Assembly (NCBI RefSeq): GCF_009760925.1
Contig: NZ_VRLV01000016.1
Location: 1-64,000, forward strand
Reading direction: 5' to 3'
Source of the DNA: Nonomuraea typhae
Lineage (GTDB): Bacteria > Actinomycetota > Actinomycetes > Streptosporangiales > Streptosporangiaceae
DNA length: 64,000 nucleotides
The notes under the pieces were generated by a model. That model was not told where the DNA came from, did no database searches, and saw nothing but the letters and a program-made list of their open reading frames with translations. Below are positions 48,799-56,902 of the stretch, in pieces (within the stretch, counting starts at the first letter, position 1; every line of letters starts with the position of its first letter). A program made the translations under genes and the position numbers.

Positions 48799-49222
48799 CG
48801 TCAGCCAAACCTTTTTCGTCGTAGGGTCCCCTCTTCGGGGCTTACTGCTCTGACGGACTTCGTCCTGAGCTATGACGCGGAACGAAGAAACCTGTAGGAA
48901 AGATTCCGCTCCTGAGGCCTTCTGTAACGCACATCACAGCAGGACATTTAGGCATCTACCAGGCTAAACGGTACCAACCGGGCTATGTTTGCGAGGGTTT
49001 TGCGAGCTGTAGAGCCCATCTCGGCGCGCCCTCGGCATCTATCGGGCGAAAGATCACGATCACCGCCTTCCGGAACACGACGATGGTATGCCAACGAGCC
49101 ACCACGACGACGGGCAACCACCGCGTTTCCCCCGAATCCGCGTGGCCGACGCTATCGCTTCGCCAGGTGGTCGGGAAGTGCGGTATGGTTTTCCCCGTCG
49201 GCACCGCGAGGGGCCGACGGGC
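48799..49222. other. 424-base gap between the ssgB-like gene and tRNA-Val
   Basis: No convincing gene is seen. The part next to the SsgA-like gene has CGTCAG near 48799 and CTGACG about 55 bases on, and a small CCCC/GGGG hairpin between them, which may be leader structure. AT content is clearly higher around 48890-48990. The last 40 bases hold the putative tRNA promoter. Confidence 0.6.
49184..49189 (+). promoter_or_regulatory. Putative -10 box of tRNA-Val(CAC)
   Basis: TATGGT lies 33 bases before the tRNA. A weak -35 candidate, TTCGCC, is 19 bases upstream of it. Only the -10 box fits well, so this is a tentative call. Confidence 0.3.
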
Positions 49223-49297
49223 GGGCGATTAGCTCAGCGGGAGAGCGCTTCGTTCACACCGAAGAGGTCACTGGTTCGATCCCAGTATCGCCCACCA
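49223..49297 (+). tRNA. tRNA-Val (anticodon CAC), with CCA; likely integration site
   Basis: Cloverleaf: acceptor GGGCGAT with ATCGCCC, D-arm TTAGCTCAGCGGGAGAGC, anticodon loop TTCACAC giving CAC, T-loop GGTTCGATCCC, and an encoded CCA at 49295-49297. The tyrosine integrase gene begins 129 bases beyond and points back at it, so the 3' half is the probable attachment core (attL). The second core copy is not in the window. Confidence 0.94.
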
Positions 49298-49305
49298 GCA
49301 GGTCG

Positions 49306-49339
49306 GAGGCCGTTTCCCGGTCGGGAGGCGGCCTCTTTC
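49306..49339 (+). terminator. Terminator after tRNA-Val
   Basis: GAGGCCG (49306-49312) pairs with CGGCCTC (49329-49335), followed by TTTC. It lies nine bases after the encoded CCA and should end the tRNA transcript. Because it is beyond the presumed crossover, it belongs to the element side of the junction. Confidence 0.55.
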
Positions 49340-49425
49340 GCTGTCTGGAATGTCTGATTCTGGGAGCAAAATGGGAGCCGCGATCTTGGAATGGGTGTGC
49401 GGCACCGCCAGAAGTAAAGATCGGC

Positions 49426-51021
49426 TTACCCCGCATTGCTAGCCCTTCCGCTTGCGCGCCTCAGGGATCGCCTGCCACCGAGCCGCGGAATCAACGGCGT
49501 CGAAACCGAGGTGAGAGTCGCCGCCCGGAACGGCTCCAGGAGTTTGTTCATGAGAGGGACGGTGGAGCGTCGCGGGATGCCTTCCTCCGCCCAGAGCCGC
49601 TCCAATTCTGCTCGTTGCATCAGCGCCGTCTCCAGGCGCTGCTGCAGGGTCTGGACGACATCAGCCCGCATGAGCTCGGTGGCGTGCGTGTAATGATCAC
49701 GCATCTCTGCCTGGGCCCGGCCCTCGTCGGCGCTCCTGTGCCCCATACGCTCGTCTCGCATGATGTCCGGGATCCTGTCCTCGGCATTCCATGTCGAGGC
49801 CGTGTGCCGGAGTAGGTGGGTCGATACCTTGGTGCCTTTGGACTCCTCTTCGATCTTGCGGAAGGGCAGCCAGACGGCGAGCGGCGTGTCAGCCGGCAGA
49901 GTCTTACGGCCTCGGCTGCGTTCCGCAAGGCGAGGGGGCACCCATGGCAGCCCATCCTCTACGGCGGGCCAGGGGACAACCGGTACCCCGGGCCACCCTT
50001 GGGACAGGTCCACCATCACGGGCATCCTGGGCCGTGGATTCTTGCCGCCCTCCTCCGGGAACCAGCCGTCGGCGGCCGGGCGGATAGCCGCCCGGCCAAA
50101 GTTCGAACGTCGAGGGTGCCCGTTGTAGGGCCCAAGAAAGAGGTACTCGCCGCCCTGACACCAGGCGGGGTCGCCTGGCCTTGGTAGCCGCTTCTTGCAT
50201 GTACATCGGCGAGGCTTAAGCTCAGCGAGAAGGCCGAGGAGCAGCGGCGGTAGGTCGATTTTCCGTATCGAGCCGTCCTTGGGGATGCCCCGGTAGAAGT
50301 GGCCGCTCAGCTCGTACAGCTTCTCCTCGATGTTCAAGCGGCCGTCCTCGGTAAGATATCTGGGTCCGAGGGCAAGCGCCTCTCCCCAACGCACCGCGCT
50401 AAAGGCGTACAGCAACTCCCGGACTAGGTCGTCATCCTGGCCGGTGAGCGCCGCCACGCGCTCACCGAAGAGGACGACCTCAAGCGGTGTAAGAACATCC
50501 TTAGTCTTCTGCTGTGCCCGGATCTGCTCCACGCGTCGAAGCCCGCGCCTGCCCCGCGCCTTCTCCTTGACAGCTGGGTTGAACTGGATCCGGTGCGGGA
50601 TCGCCGCACCGAGGCACGTGGCCAGCGTCACCCGGGCGTCTCTGGCGGTGCGGGCGGCGTAACCGTCCACCCGCATCAGGTCCCGCTCCCACCCGTCGAT
50701 CTCCTCGCGGGATTGGGCTATTGCCGCAAGGCTTCGCCCCGAGAAGAACGGCAGGATGTGGTGCTCCAGGTAGTAGCGGTAGTTCGTCATGGTGGTTGGT
50801 TCAAGGTCGAGGGATGCGTACCAGAGGTTCGCGTACTCCTCGAAGAGGATCATTCCGGCCTTGGGGTCCACGTATCGGTTGTTCCGGACGTCGGACTCCA
50901 TGTCCTGCCAGTACTTGTCAGCAGCTTTCTCGGTCAGAAAGCCGGACATGCCTTGCGTCTTCCCGCTGGGATCGCGCCAGCGGGCACGCCAGAAATTGCC
51001 TCGTTTCTCGGACCAGCCCAT
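49426..51021 (-). CDS. int: Tyrosine recombinase (integrase)
   Basis: A 531-residue integrase. An AP2-like arm-binding start (RGNFWRARWRDPSGKTQGMS) precedes a SAM-like core domain (FEEYANLWYASLDLEPTTMT) and the catalytic domain: Arg211 (SAVRWGEALAL), Lys248, HLLR (402-405), GH (427-428) and Tyr444 (MRDHYTHAT). An insert of about 70 residues (roughly 320-390) lies before the HxxR motif. The gene reads toward tRNA-Val, which it presumably targets. It is the last gene of a minus-strand set starting near 52205. Confidence 0.92.
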   Translation of the reverse strand: MGWSEKRGNFWRARWRDPSGKTQGMSGFLTEKAADKYWQDMESDVRNNRYVDPKAGMILFEEYANLWYASLDLEPTTMTNYRYYLEHHILPFFSGRSLAAIAQSREEIDGWERDLMRVDGYAARTARDARVTLATCLGAAIPHRIQFNPAVKEKARGRRGLRRVEQIRAQQKTKDVLTPLEVVLFGERVAALTGQDDDLVRELLYAFSAVRWGEALALGPRYLTEDGRLNIEEKLYELSGHFYRGIPKDGSIRKIDLPPLLLGLLAELKPRRCTCKKRLPRPGDPAWCQGGEYLFLGPYNGHPRRSNFGRAAIRPAADGWFPEEGGKNPRPRMPVMVDLSQGWPGVPVVPWPAVEDGLPWVPPRLAERSRGRKTLPADTPLAVWLPFRKIEEESKGTKVSTHLLRHTASTWNAEDRIPDIMRDERMGHRSADEGRAQAEMRDHYTHATELMRADVVQTLQQRLETALMQRAELERLWAEEGIPRRSTVPLMNKLLEPFRAATLTSVSTPLIPRLGGRRSLRRASGRASNAG

Positions 51022-51045
51022 GGGACGTCCTCGGTGTCGGGGGGA

Positions 51046-51804
51046 TCAGGAGAGCAGGCAGACCTCCAGCAGAGGGTTGAGGTCTACCTGGATTGCGCAG
51101 TCTGGCGCATCCACCGCCGCCGCGGGGCTCGATGCCGACGGACGGGTTGGGTCCGGCGCTGGACTCAGTGCTGAGGCGCTGGGTGGAGGAGACGGCGGCG
51201 GATTGGGTCTGCCGTCGCTCTCGACGCGCGGCTCGGTGGGGGACGAGTCGCGAGTCGGAGGCAGGTTCGAGCGAGTCGGGGCTAACGTCCTGCTCGTCGC
51301 CGGCGCCGAAGATTCCTGCGCTGGCGGCTGTGAAGACTGCACGGGCACGAGCGCAAGGGGCCGCGTGCGGGCTGGCCTAGTCGTGATCCGTGTCCTGGTC
51401 GGTGTGGAGATGGTGGCAGTGACGGTCTGGGGTGGCATCGTGATGGCGAGGGCGGGCGGGGTCGGCAGGGCCAGAGGCTCGCCGTGGCGTTCGAGCACGG
51501 CGCCGATACCGATTACCGCGGCCGTGGACGCGACGGCGGTCCCGGCAACGGCGGCGGCCATCTGATGCTCTCGGATGCGACGAACGATCGGCTCAACTGC
51601 GGCGCTGAGGATTGCGGGGATGAGGACGCCCGGCCGCAGGAAACGGTAGGCGCTTCGCCGGTGTCCTTCCTTCTTGTTGATGATGATGTGGAGCTCGCCT
51701 TTGTCGCCTTCGGGGATGCCGATGGCTGCGATCTCTTCGGGCATGTCTTCGTGGTCGGGGAATCGGTCGATGTTGTCGCTGTCTTTGTTTTCGTCATCGC
51801 TCAT
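51046..51804 (-). CDS. Single-pass membrane protein with Pro/Ser/Thr-rich outer region, next to integrase
   Basis: About 252 residues from ATG 51804, which overlaps the upstream gene stop (ATGA). Residues 1-75 are acidic then basic (SDDENKDSDNIDRFPDHEDM; ELHIIINKKEGHRRSAYRFL). A helix (AAAVAGTAVASTAAVIGIGA) near 80-105 is followed by about 130 residues rich in P, S, T and R. A CAIQVDLNPLLEVCLLS tail has two cysteines. No family is recognised. It ends 24 bases before the integrase start. It might alter the lysogen surface, but that is a guess. Confidence 0.7.
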   Translation of the reverse strand: MSDDENKDSDNIDRFPDHEDMPEEIAAIGIPEGDKGELHIIINKKEGHRRSAYRFLRPGVLIPAILSAAVEPIVRRIREHQMAAAVAGTAVASTAAVIGIGAVLERHGEPLALPTPPALAITMPPQTVTATISTPTRTRITTRPARTRPLALVPVQSSQPPAQESSAPATSRTLAPTRSNLPPTRDSSPTEPRVESDGRPNPPPSPPPSASALSPAPDPTRPSASSPAAAVDAPDCAIQVDLNPLLEVCLLS

Positions 51805-52205
51805 GCTGCTTCCCCCGGCTTGATGCTCTGCCTGACGCGCCTGACCACCCATCGCCACAGATCGTCCTCATTGGCAGGGTCATCCGTGCCGCGTGAGTTG
51901 AGGACAAGCTGGATGACGTTGCCGTCCACGTGGACGGGCAGGTGGTGCTGTTCCCCCTTGGTGCGCCGGAGCACCTCGCGGAACTCATCGGGTGCGCTCT
52001 CCCTGTACCCGGTTGGATCAGGGCCGGGCGACGCAGCCCCCACGATTCTTGCTGCGTCGTCCTTGTTGCGCTGTTCGTAGTGCTCGTGGATCTCGGCCAC
52101 GAGTTCTTCGTCGCGCTTGACTCGGTGTACGAGACTGAGCGCTGTCCGTCGTACACGGTTGATGAGGGTGGTTTCGGTTGTGCCATTAGTGGGGGATGCC
52201 ACCAC
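51801..52205 (-). CDS. Unknown soluble protein in the lysogeny region
   Basis: About 134 residues from GTG 52205; AGGAGG is five bases upstream of this codon, so the first GTG of the frame (52211) is too close to it. The N-terminus is basic and helical (LINRVRRTALSLVHRVKRDE), and the C-terminus (NVIQLVLNSRGTDDPANEDD, LWRWVVRRVRQSIKPGEAA) is compact. No known domain is seen. It is translationally coupled to the membrane protein gene and lies in the integrase operon. Confidence 0.68.
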   Translation of the reverse strand: MVASPTNGTTETTLINRVRRTALSLVHRVKRDEELVAEIHEHYEQRNKDDAARIVGAASPGPDPTGYRESAPDEFREVLRRTKGEQHHLPVHVDGNVIQLVLNSRGTDDPANEDDLWRWVVRRVRQSIKPGEAA

Positions 52206-52374
52206 GGCCACCTCCTAGTGGTACGGAGCTGGACCTTGCTGGGTCTCCCTCGCCTGGGGTGTCGGGGTTACATAGGACGTCTGTCAACGCTGGTCAGTCC
52301 AGAGCTTTATGACGTCTGTGATCCATTCGTGACTCTTTGCATTTGGTTAAAACTGTTATGCCGCAATGGCGCCA

Positions 52375-52794
52375 TTAGCCCGTTTTGAGGTCGTTGTGCC
52401 CGTTGTCGGGCTCCGCGTCCTTATCGGCTGCAACCTCCTCCCTAAGCTGGCGCACTTCGCCTCGAAGGTTGGCAAGGTCCTGCTGGATGGCAGCAAGGAT
52501 CGCCTCTAGTGCCGGCGTGGCAGCCGAACGCTCCTCGGTGTCCGGCTCTGTCGCCGGTGGATCCTCTGCGGCTTGCGGGCTTTCGCCAAGGATCTCGTAG
52601 ACCTTTCCCCACTCCCATTGAAGGGCATCTTCGATCCCTCGTGCTGTGAGCTCCGCAGGCCGGTATCGGCCGCGCCTGATCGCAGAGAGGGACTCGGTGG
52701 AGACTCTTGCGCGTTCGGCCACCTGCTTCCAGGTGAGGCGTAGTTCGAGGCGTCGCTGATTCATGGCCTCGTCGAGCTGCGCGTGCGGCTGCAT
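52375..52794 (-). CDS. Helix-turn-helix regulator with coiled-coil tail (repressor candidate)
   Basis: About 139 residues from ATG 52794, set by GGGAGA upstream. The N-terminal helix-turn-helix (LTWKQVAERARVSTESLSAI, with RRGRYRPAEL) is XRE-like. A spacer is followed by a C-terminal heptad region (LEAILAAIQQDLANLRGEVR, then QLREEVAADKD) that could oligomerise. It is divergent from the small XRE gene at 52945, as in phage CI/Cro switches, and is the best candidate for the lysogeny repressor. Confidence 0.75.
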   Translation of the reverse strand: MQPHAQLDEAMNQRRLELRLTWKQVAERARVSTESLSAIRRGRYRPAELTARGIEDALQWEWGKVYEILGESPQAAEDPPATEPDTEERSAATPALEAILAAIQQDLANLRGEVRQLREEVAADKDAEPDNGHNDLKTG

Positions 52795-52888
52795 CTCGGC
52801 TCTCTCCCTTTGGTGTATCCAGCGCAGCATAACTGAGGATGCAAGAAACCTGTATGTGGAGTCTGTAGTCAAGTTGCCATGTCAGCCT

Positions 52889-52924
52889 TACCTAGCTTGT
52901 CGTAACCTCTTGCAACCTTAGGTA
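52889..52924. promoter_or_regulatory. Candidate operator between the divergent element regulators
   Basis: TACCTA (52889-52894) and TAGGTA (52919-52924) form an inverted pair around 24 bases that include two AACCT copies. The region holds the promoters of both regulator genes, so repressor sites are expected here. Confidence 0.35.
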
Positions 52925-52944
52925 TGTACGGTTATCTTCAAGTC

Positions 52945-53166
52945 ATGCCCAAGCGCGCAACACCTATCCGAGAACAACGGCTGAAGCGCGGATGGACCCA
53001 GGCTGACCTGGCCGAAGCCATCGCCGCCGAAGGCGTGCAGGTCTCGCAGAGCCACATCTCCAAGATCGAAAGCGGCAAGTGCATGCCCTACCCGCCGCTA
53101 CGGCTGGCCTTGTCGCGAATCCTCGGGCTGGACATCGACCTCCAGAAGGTCGAGGTGGACGCATGA
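52945..53166 (+). CDS. Small XRE-family regulator (Cro-like)
   Basis: About 73 residues from ATG 52945 (ATG 52924 is possible). The domain is nearly the whole protein: REQRLKRGWTQADLAEAIAA, then VSQSHISKIESGKCMPYPPL. It is divergent from the larger regulator and first in the rightward transcript, as Cro is in lambdoid phages. Its stop overlaps the start of the next gene (ATGA). Confidence 0.82.
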   Translation: MPKRATPIREQRLKRGWTQADLAEAIAAEGVQVSQSHISKIESGKCMPYPPLRLALSRILGLDIDLQKVEVDA

Positions 53167-53639
53167 CGCCGGCGGAGCGGCTCCCGAATCCGCCGAGGCC
53201 GGACATGGTTACTTGCCCGAACTGCGGCACCAAGAACGAGCCAGACCGGACAGCCTGCCGGAACTGCCAGAACCCAATGACCAGTCAGGTCCGCATCTAC
53301 TGCCCCTGTCAGAAGCGGCTCCACACCAAGCATTGCCTCTCCGCCCTTTTTGGCTGCGACCCGCGCGCTGTTGTCCGCATGGCTTGGCTCGGACGATGGC
53401 CGTCGATCAAGTCACCCGTCGGTGACAAGGGCTATCGATTCACCGATGCGATGGTCGCCGAGATCGTCGAGATGGGGGAGAAGCGTCCCGAAGCTTCCGC
53501 CAAGCCCGAAGTTCGTCAACGGCGCCCGGAGGTGGTGCCGACGCCGAAGCCTCGGGTCGGACGCGATCGCCTGCGACCAGTGGGTGCCGCCAGCCTGGTG
53601 GCCCCGTTGGTGGCCAAGCCAGGGCGGAGGCGGCGATGA
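53163..53639 (+). CDS. Zinc-ribbon protein of the element
   Basis: A 158-residue protein. The N-terminus has a zinc ribbon (VTCPNCGTKNEPDRTACRNC) and a further Cys/His group (YCPCQKRLHTKHC). The middle (WPSIKSPVGDKGYRFTDAMV) resembles a small DNA-binding wing, and the end is basic. It is coupled to the Cro-like gene before and the antirepressor after by 4-base overlaps. A role in early transcription is plausible but unproved. Confidence 0.72.
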   Translation: MTPAERLPNPPRPDMVTCPNCGTKNEPDRTACRNCQNPMTSQVRIYCPCQKRLHTKHCLSALFGCDPRAVVRMAWLGRWPSIKSPVGDKGYRFTDAMVAEIVEMGEKRPEASAKPEVRQRRPEVVPTPKPRVGRDRLRPVGAASLVAPLVAKPGRRRR

Positions 53640-54346
53640 CCGAGATCCAACTCTTTAGCAACGGCGAGTTCGAGCTCCGCGTCCGAGAAGAGGGCGACTC
53701 CTTCATCGTCGAGGCACCGGGACTTGCGCGAGCGCTCGGCATGCGGGACGCCTTCCGTTTGGTCGAGTCTCTGCCCGACGACGAGAAGGGGTACACGACA
53801 GCGTGTACCCCTGGTGGAGATCAGGAGATCTGGCACGTCACCGAATCGGGGTTCTACCGGGCTATCGGGCAGCGACAGCCGAAGCGGATCAAATCCGCAG
53901 AGGTTCGCGATCAGGTGATCCGCTTTCAGAACTGGGTGTACCGGGATGTGTTGCCGGCGATCCGCCGGACTGGCAGGTACGAACTCCCTGATTCGCGCCC
54001 GGAACTCGGCGAGGACCCATTCAAGCCGGACGCGTTCACCTGGAAGGAGACCTGCACGGTCATCCGCCAGGAGTATCGGGTCCGAGTTGGGGTCGTGGAT
54101 CTTCGCCGCACGCTGATGGCCGCCGGAGTACTGAACCAGCAGTTCGAGCCAAAGGCCGCGTTCTCCGACTGCTTCTGGTGGACCGGCAGCGCCTACCTGG
54201 TCTTTCGCCACTGCGTCCCCGCTCTTTGGTTCCACTACCGGGAGACCAAGCGCAAGCTGCGCGCTGTCCTCGGCCCGGAGAACCGCGAGATAGCGGCCGG
54301 ACATCGGCAAGGCGACCTCTTCGCGATCGAGGGCGGTGCCTCGTGA
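53636..54346 (+). CDS. BRO-N phage antirepressor
   Basis: A 236-residue protein. The Bro-N domain is seen at residues 1-115: LFSNGEFELRVREEGDSFIV, APGLARALGMRDAFRLV, WHVTESGFYRAIGQ and FQNWVYRDVLPAIRRTGRYE. The C-terminal 110 residues (FTWKETCTVIRQEYRVRVGV; VFRHCVPALWFHYRETKR) may be a second DNA-binding unit. Such proteins relieve repression of phage genes on induction. Its position right after the regulators fits that role. Confidence 0.87.
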   Translation: MTEIQLFSNGEFELRVREEGDSFIVEAPGLARALGMRDAFRLVESLPDDEKGYTTACTPGGDQEIWHVTESGFYRAIGQRQPKRIKSAEVRDQVIRFQNWVYRDVLPAIRRTGRYELPDSRPELGEDPFKPDAFTWKETCTVIRQEYRVRVGVVDLRRTLMAAGVLNQQFEPKAAFSDCFWWTGSAYLVFRHCVPALWFHYRETKRKLRAVLGPENREIAAGHRQGDLFAIEGGAS

Positions 54347-54501
54347 TGGCGAAGAAGTCGAACGTTCTCCCGTTCAAGCCGCGCCCGCTGAGCCCGAAGA
54401 AGGTCTTCAAGGACAAGGTCGCGGCCCGTACGGACAACACGTCGGTCTGCGGCAAAGGACATGTCCTGCCCGCTGGCGCTCCGTGCACTCAGTGTCGCTG
54501 A
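54346..54501 (+). CDS. 51-residue basic protein with possible zinc motif
   Basis: A 51-residue protein starting at ATG 54346, which shares a base with the antirepressor stop (TGATG). It is very basic (MAKKSNVLPFKPRPLSPKKV) and ends CGKGHVLPAGAPCTQCR, a Cys-His-Cys-Cys set that could bind zinc. It is likely a nucleic-acid-binding accessory protein of the element. Confidence 0.65.
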   Translation: MAKKSNVLPFKPRPLSPKKVFKDKVAARTDNTSVCGKGHVLPAGAPCTQCR

Positions 54502-54593
54502 CCAGCTAAGTGGCCGCTCGCCCGGTGGCGTCCGGACGAGGGCCTGTGACCCACCCGCTCACGAGCATCGAAGAGAGAGCAGGCGCATCAACT

Positions 54594-55022
54594 ATGAGAT
54601 TAACCCCAGAACGGGCCGCCTACATCAGGGGTCTTCGGCGCCTCGCGGACCTGCTGGAGGCCAACCCCGAACTGGAGCGGCCGGAGACCGGCCGCTGCGA
54701 AAACACCCCGGTCAGCGTGGAACTGGCAGGTCTGAGCGCGTGCGAGAACGCGGTCAAGTGGGTCCGCATCATGACCGGGCCGCGGATCACTCACGTCAGC
54801 CAGTACCGGCTCGAGCTGGCGGGCCGGGTCGAAGGACTCCTGGCCAGGCTCGTGCTGTGGGGAGTCCCGGTGGTGGACGTGCCCGCCACCACCAAGTACG
54901 GCACGGCTTTCGAAGTCGTGCAGATACGCCTCCCGGACGAGCTGCTGCAGGTGATTGACCTGGGCGAGTGGGCCCACCACATCTACCCGGCCGACGCGCC
55001 AGCCCCGGAGGACGAGTCATGA
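54594..55022 (+). CDS. Element protein family A, copy 1
   Basis: About 142 residues from ATG 54594. It has a helical start (YIRGLRRLADLLEANPELER), a middle with VSVELAGLSACENAVKWVRI, and a strand-rich end (RLPDELLQVIDLGEWAHHIY). The same order occurs in the two related genes at 55019 and 55536. No known domain is recognised. It is coupled by ATGA to copy 2. Confidence 0.7.
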   Translation: MRLTPERAAYIRGLRRLADLLEANPELERPETGRCENTPVSVELAGLSACENAVKWVRIMTGPRITHVSQYRLELAGRVEGLLARLVLWGVPVVDVPATTKYGTAFEVVQIRLPDELLQVIDLGEWAHHIYPADAPAPEDES

Positions 55023-55396
55023 CCGTCGAGGAGTACCTGGCCGGCGAGGAGCTGGCACTGGCCCTGCTGCGGCGCCACCCGGAGCTGACGCCGCCCACGT
55101 CAGGCACTCAGCTTCGCCGCGTGTACCCGGTGGTGTCGGTCGAGGCCGCACTCCTCTGGGCGAACGCCATGAACACGCTGCCGCGACTCGAGCACGTCGA
55201 CGCGCACACGATCGAACTGGCCGGCTGGCTGCGCGGGCTGAAGGTCCTGGTCGCGCTGCGGCGGACCAACGTCGCGGTCCGCATCGAAGTGGCGGGCAGG
55301 GAGCAGTGGCTGTTGCCGAAGCAGATCCACGACGTGATCGCAGACCCGCCGGAGCACGTTATGGCCGCCGCGCCGTGGATGGAGGAGCAGGCATGA
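55019..55396 (+). CDS. Element protein family A, copy 2
   Basis: A 125-residue protein like its neighbour: VEEYLAGEELALALLRRHPE, then VSVEAALLWANAMNTLPRLE, IELAGWLRGLKVLVAL, and REQWLLPKQIHDVIADPPEH. Conserved points with copy 1 are the PEL after the first helix, the central VxxEA/W and the ELAGxxxGL segment. It is coupled at both ends by 4-base overlaps. Function is unknown. Confidence 0.7.
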   Translation: MTVEEYLAGEELALALLRRHPELTPPTSGTQLRRVYPVVSVEAALLWANAMNTLPRLEHVDAHTIELAGWLRGLKVLVALRRTNVAVRIEVAGREQWLLPKQIHDVIADPPEHVMAAAPWMEEQA

Positions 55397-55539
55397 ACAC
55401 GCCGATCCCCGAGCTGCACGACGTGGCCGCGCAGACCGCGCTGTGGGAGCGGCCCAAGCGCCGTTCGCCTCGTGCCTACCAGCAGATTGTCCTCAACGTC
55501 GAGACCCGTCTGGCCGAGCGTGCAGGAGGTACGCGATGA
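55393..55539 (+). CDS. 48-residue element protein
   Basis: A 48-residue protein (NTPIPELHDVAAQTALWERP at the start, YQQIVLNVETRLAERAGGTR at the end). It overlaps both neighbours by four bases, which is the main reason to believe it is translated. It is predicted mainly helical and has no recognised motif. Confidence 0.6.
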   Translation: MNTPIPELHDVAAQTALWERPKRRSPRAYQQIVLNVETRLAERAGGTR

Positions 55540-55949
55540 GCACCACCACGGGCTCCGAGTCGCTCAAGTCCGTCACCACGGCGCTGGAGTACGCCCGCGC
55601 CTACGAGCAGGTTGCCGCGTTTCTGGCCGCGAACCCGGACTTGGCCAAGCGGGCCAGCGTCTATCTGGGGCGGTACACGAACATCGTCCCGCCTACCGCC
55701 GCAGACCCGGTCGAGTTCATCTTGGACGCCGCGCGACGGGGGCGCGCCTTCGGCGCCCAAGTCAAGGAATGGGTGGACGGCAATCACGGCGGCGTGAAGA
55801 TCGGATTTGGGCCGCTGCACGTGAAGGTGTACACCACCGTTGACAAGGTGTGCAGGAAGGTCGTCGTCGGCATGGTCGAGGACGTCCAGTACGCGCTGGC
55901 GTTCGACCTGGACGGCACCCCGCGCACACCTGCCGAGGCGGCGTCATGA
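55536..55949 (+). CDS. Element protein family A, copy 3 (diverged)
   Basis: A 137-residue protein with the same order as copies 1 and 2: AYEQVAAFLAANPDLAKRAS, then DPVEFILDAARRGRAFGAQV, then VKIGFGPLHVKVYTTVDKVC. The relation rests on the shared N-terminal helix with NPDL and the overall plan; identity is low. It is coupled to both neighbours. Function is unknown. Confidence 0.68.
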   Translation: MSTTTGSESLKSVTTALEYARAYEQVAAFLAANPDLAKRASVYLGRYTNIVPPTAADPVEFILDAARRGRAFGAQVKEWVDGNHGGVKIGFGPLHVKVYTTVDKVCRKVVVGMVEDVQYALAFDLDGTPRTPAEAAS

Positions 55950-56149
55950 GCGCGCTCGCGGCGACGGGCCGTCTGTGTGAGGTGGCGGGCTGCGACAGCC
56001 ACGACGCCAGGCAGAGAAGCGCCTGCGGCATCGTCTACGTGTGTCCTTCGTGCTGGGAGAGCGTCGAGGCGCTCACCGCGATCCTCTACCCCGTTCCGCA
56101 GGAGGCTGAGGCTGCCCGTCTCGCCGAGCAGGCGGGAGAGGTGGCGTAG
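55946..56149 (+). CDS. 67-residue cysteine-rich element protein
   Basis: A 67-residue protein with five cysteines (RLCEVAGCDSHDARQRSACG, YVCPSCWESVEALTAI). Two CxxC-like pairs suggest a zinc knuckle. It overlaps the gene before it by four bases, and its stop shares a base with the GTG of the next gene. Confidence 0.65.
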   Translation: MSALAATGRLCEVAGCDSHDARQRSACGIVYVCPSCWESVEALTAILYPVPQEAEAARLAEQAGEVA

Positions 56150-56418
56150 TGGACGTCGATGTCAGCGGGACATCCCGCTACTACCTGGAGGCGCTGCGGT
56201 ATTTCGGCTTCGCGCTGGAGATCCACTCGCCGCTCACCTCCCGTACCGGCCTGTACGTCGTGCATGGCTCGCGAGGAATCGGGCCGGACCTGGAGATCGT
56301 GCATGGGCAGGGCGAGCGCCTCTTGAAGGCGATCCTGTCGGCGGCCGTGCAGATGGGCGGCATGCGGCTGGAGACCTTCCGCAAGCTCGCCGAGCAGGCG
56401 GGAGCCGACCATGCCTAA
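56149..56418 (+). CDS. 89-residue element protein
   Basis: An 89-residue protein from GTG 56149 (YYLEALRYFGFALEIHSPLT, then LEIVHGQGERLLKAILSAAV). It is predicted alpha/beta, compact, with no recognised motif. It overlaps the next gene by eight bases. Translational coupling supports it being real. Confidence 0.65.
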   Translation: MDVDVSGTSRYYLEALRYFGFALEIHSPLTSRTGLYVVHGSRGIGPDLEIVHGQGERLLKAILSAAVQMGGMRLETFRKLAEQAGADHA

Positions 56419-56902
56419 GCCCAAGCACCCCTGCGTCCAGTCCGCCCTGTGGGACGGCGTGCTCGCCATCGTGGCCGGACTCCCCAAGGAGACGCCCGGC
56501 ACCAGCCGGAGCATCGGCGAGTTCACCGTGGACGGCGCGACGAGCACCATGTTGGCCACCTACTCCGTAAAGCAGCCGGACGGCTCCAACACGGTGTACA
56601 CGCTCACCTTGTCGGCGGTGGAGTCCCAGGACGACCACGACTGGTTCTGGGGTCCCGGCGGAGAGCGCGACCGCGACGACCCGTCCAGGCGTGTGGTTGT
56701 CGACGGCACCCACTACGTGATCGGCAAAGGCGGGAAGCCGGCCGAGCATTCAGGTTTCGCTGGCCGCACCTTCAACATCGCCTTCTTCGACGGCCGGGCC
56801 GTGTCCACCAAAGACCTGTGGTACCAGGGCCCGATCCCGCCCAAGTGGCGTCACCGGTTCCCCGACAACGCGCGGTTCGTGCAGGCGGGAGGCGCGTCAT
56901 GA
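56411..56902 (+). CDS. 163-residue element protein of unknown function
   Basis: A 163-residue protein. Its central part (GEFTVDGATSTMLATYSVKQ, NTVYTLTLSAVESQDDHDWF) and end (RTFNIAFFDGRAVSTKDLWY, QGPIPPKWRHRFPDNARF) look like a beta-rich fold. WYQGPIPPKWR resembles a conserved motif in actinophage proteins of this position, without known role. It overlaps neighbours on both sides. Confidence 0.68.
   Translation: MPKPKHPCVQSALWDGVLAIVAGLPKETPGTSRSIGEFTVDGATSTMLATYSVKQPDGSNTVYTLTLSAVESQDDHDWFWGPGGERDRDDPSRRVVVDGTHYVIGKGGKPAEHSGFAGRTFNIAFFDGRAVSTKDLWYQGPIPPKWRHRFPDNARFVQAGGAS

Noticed and set aside
48541..48897. 118-codon + frame opposite the SsgA-like gene
   Set aside because: It overlaps the well-supported ssgB-like gene in antisense and shows no domain.
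53079..53162. Upstream extension of the zinc-ribbon gene
   Set aside because: It lies inside the Cro-like gene; ATG 53163 overlaps that gene's stop like its neighbours.
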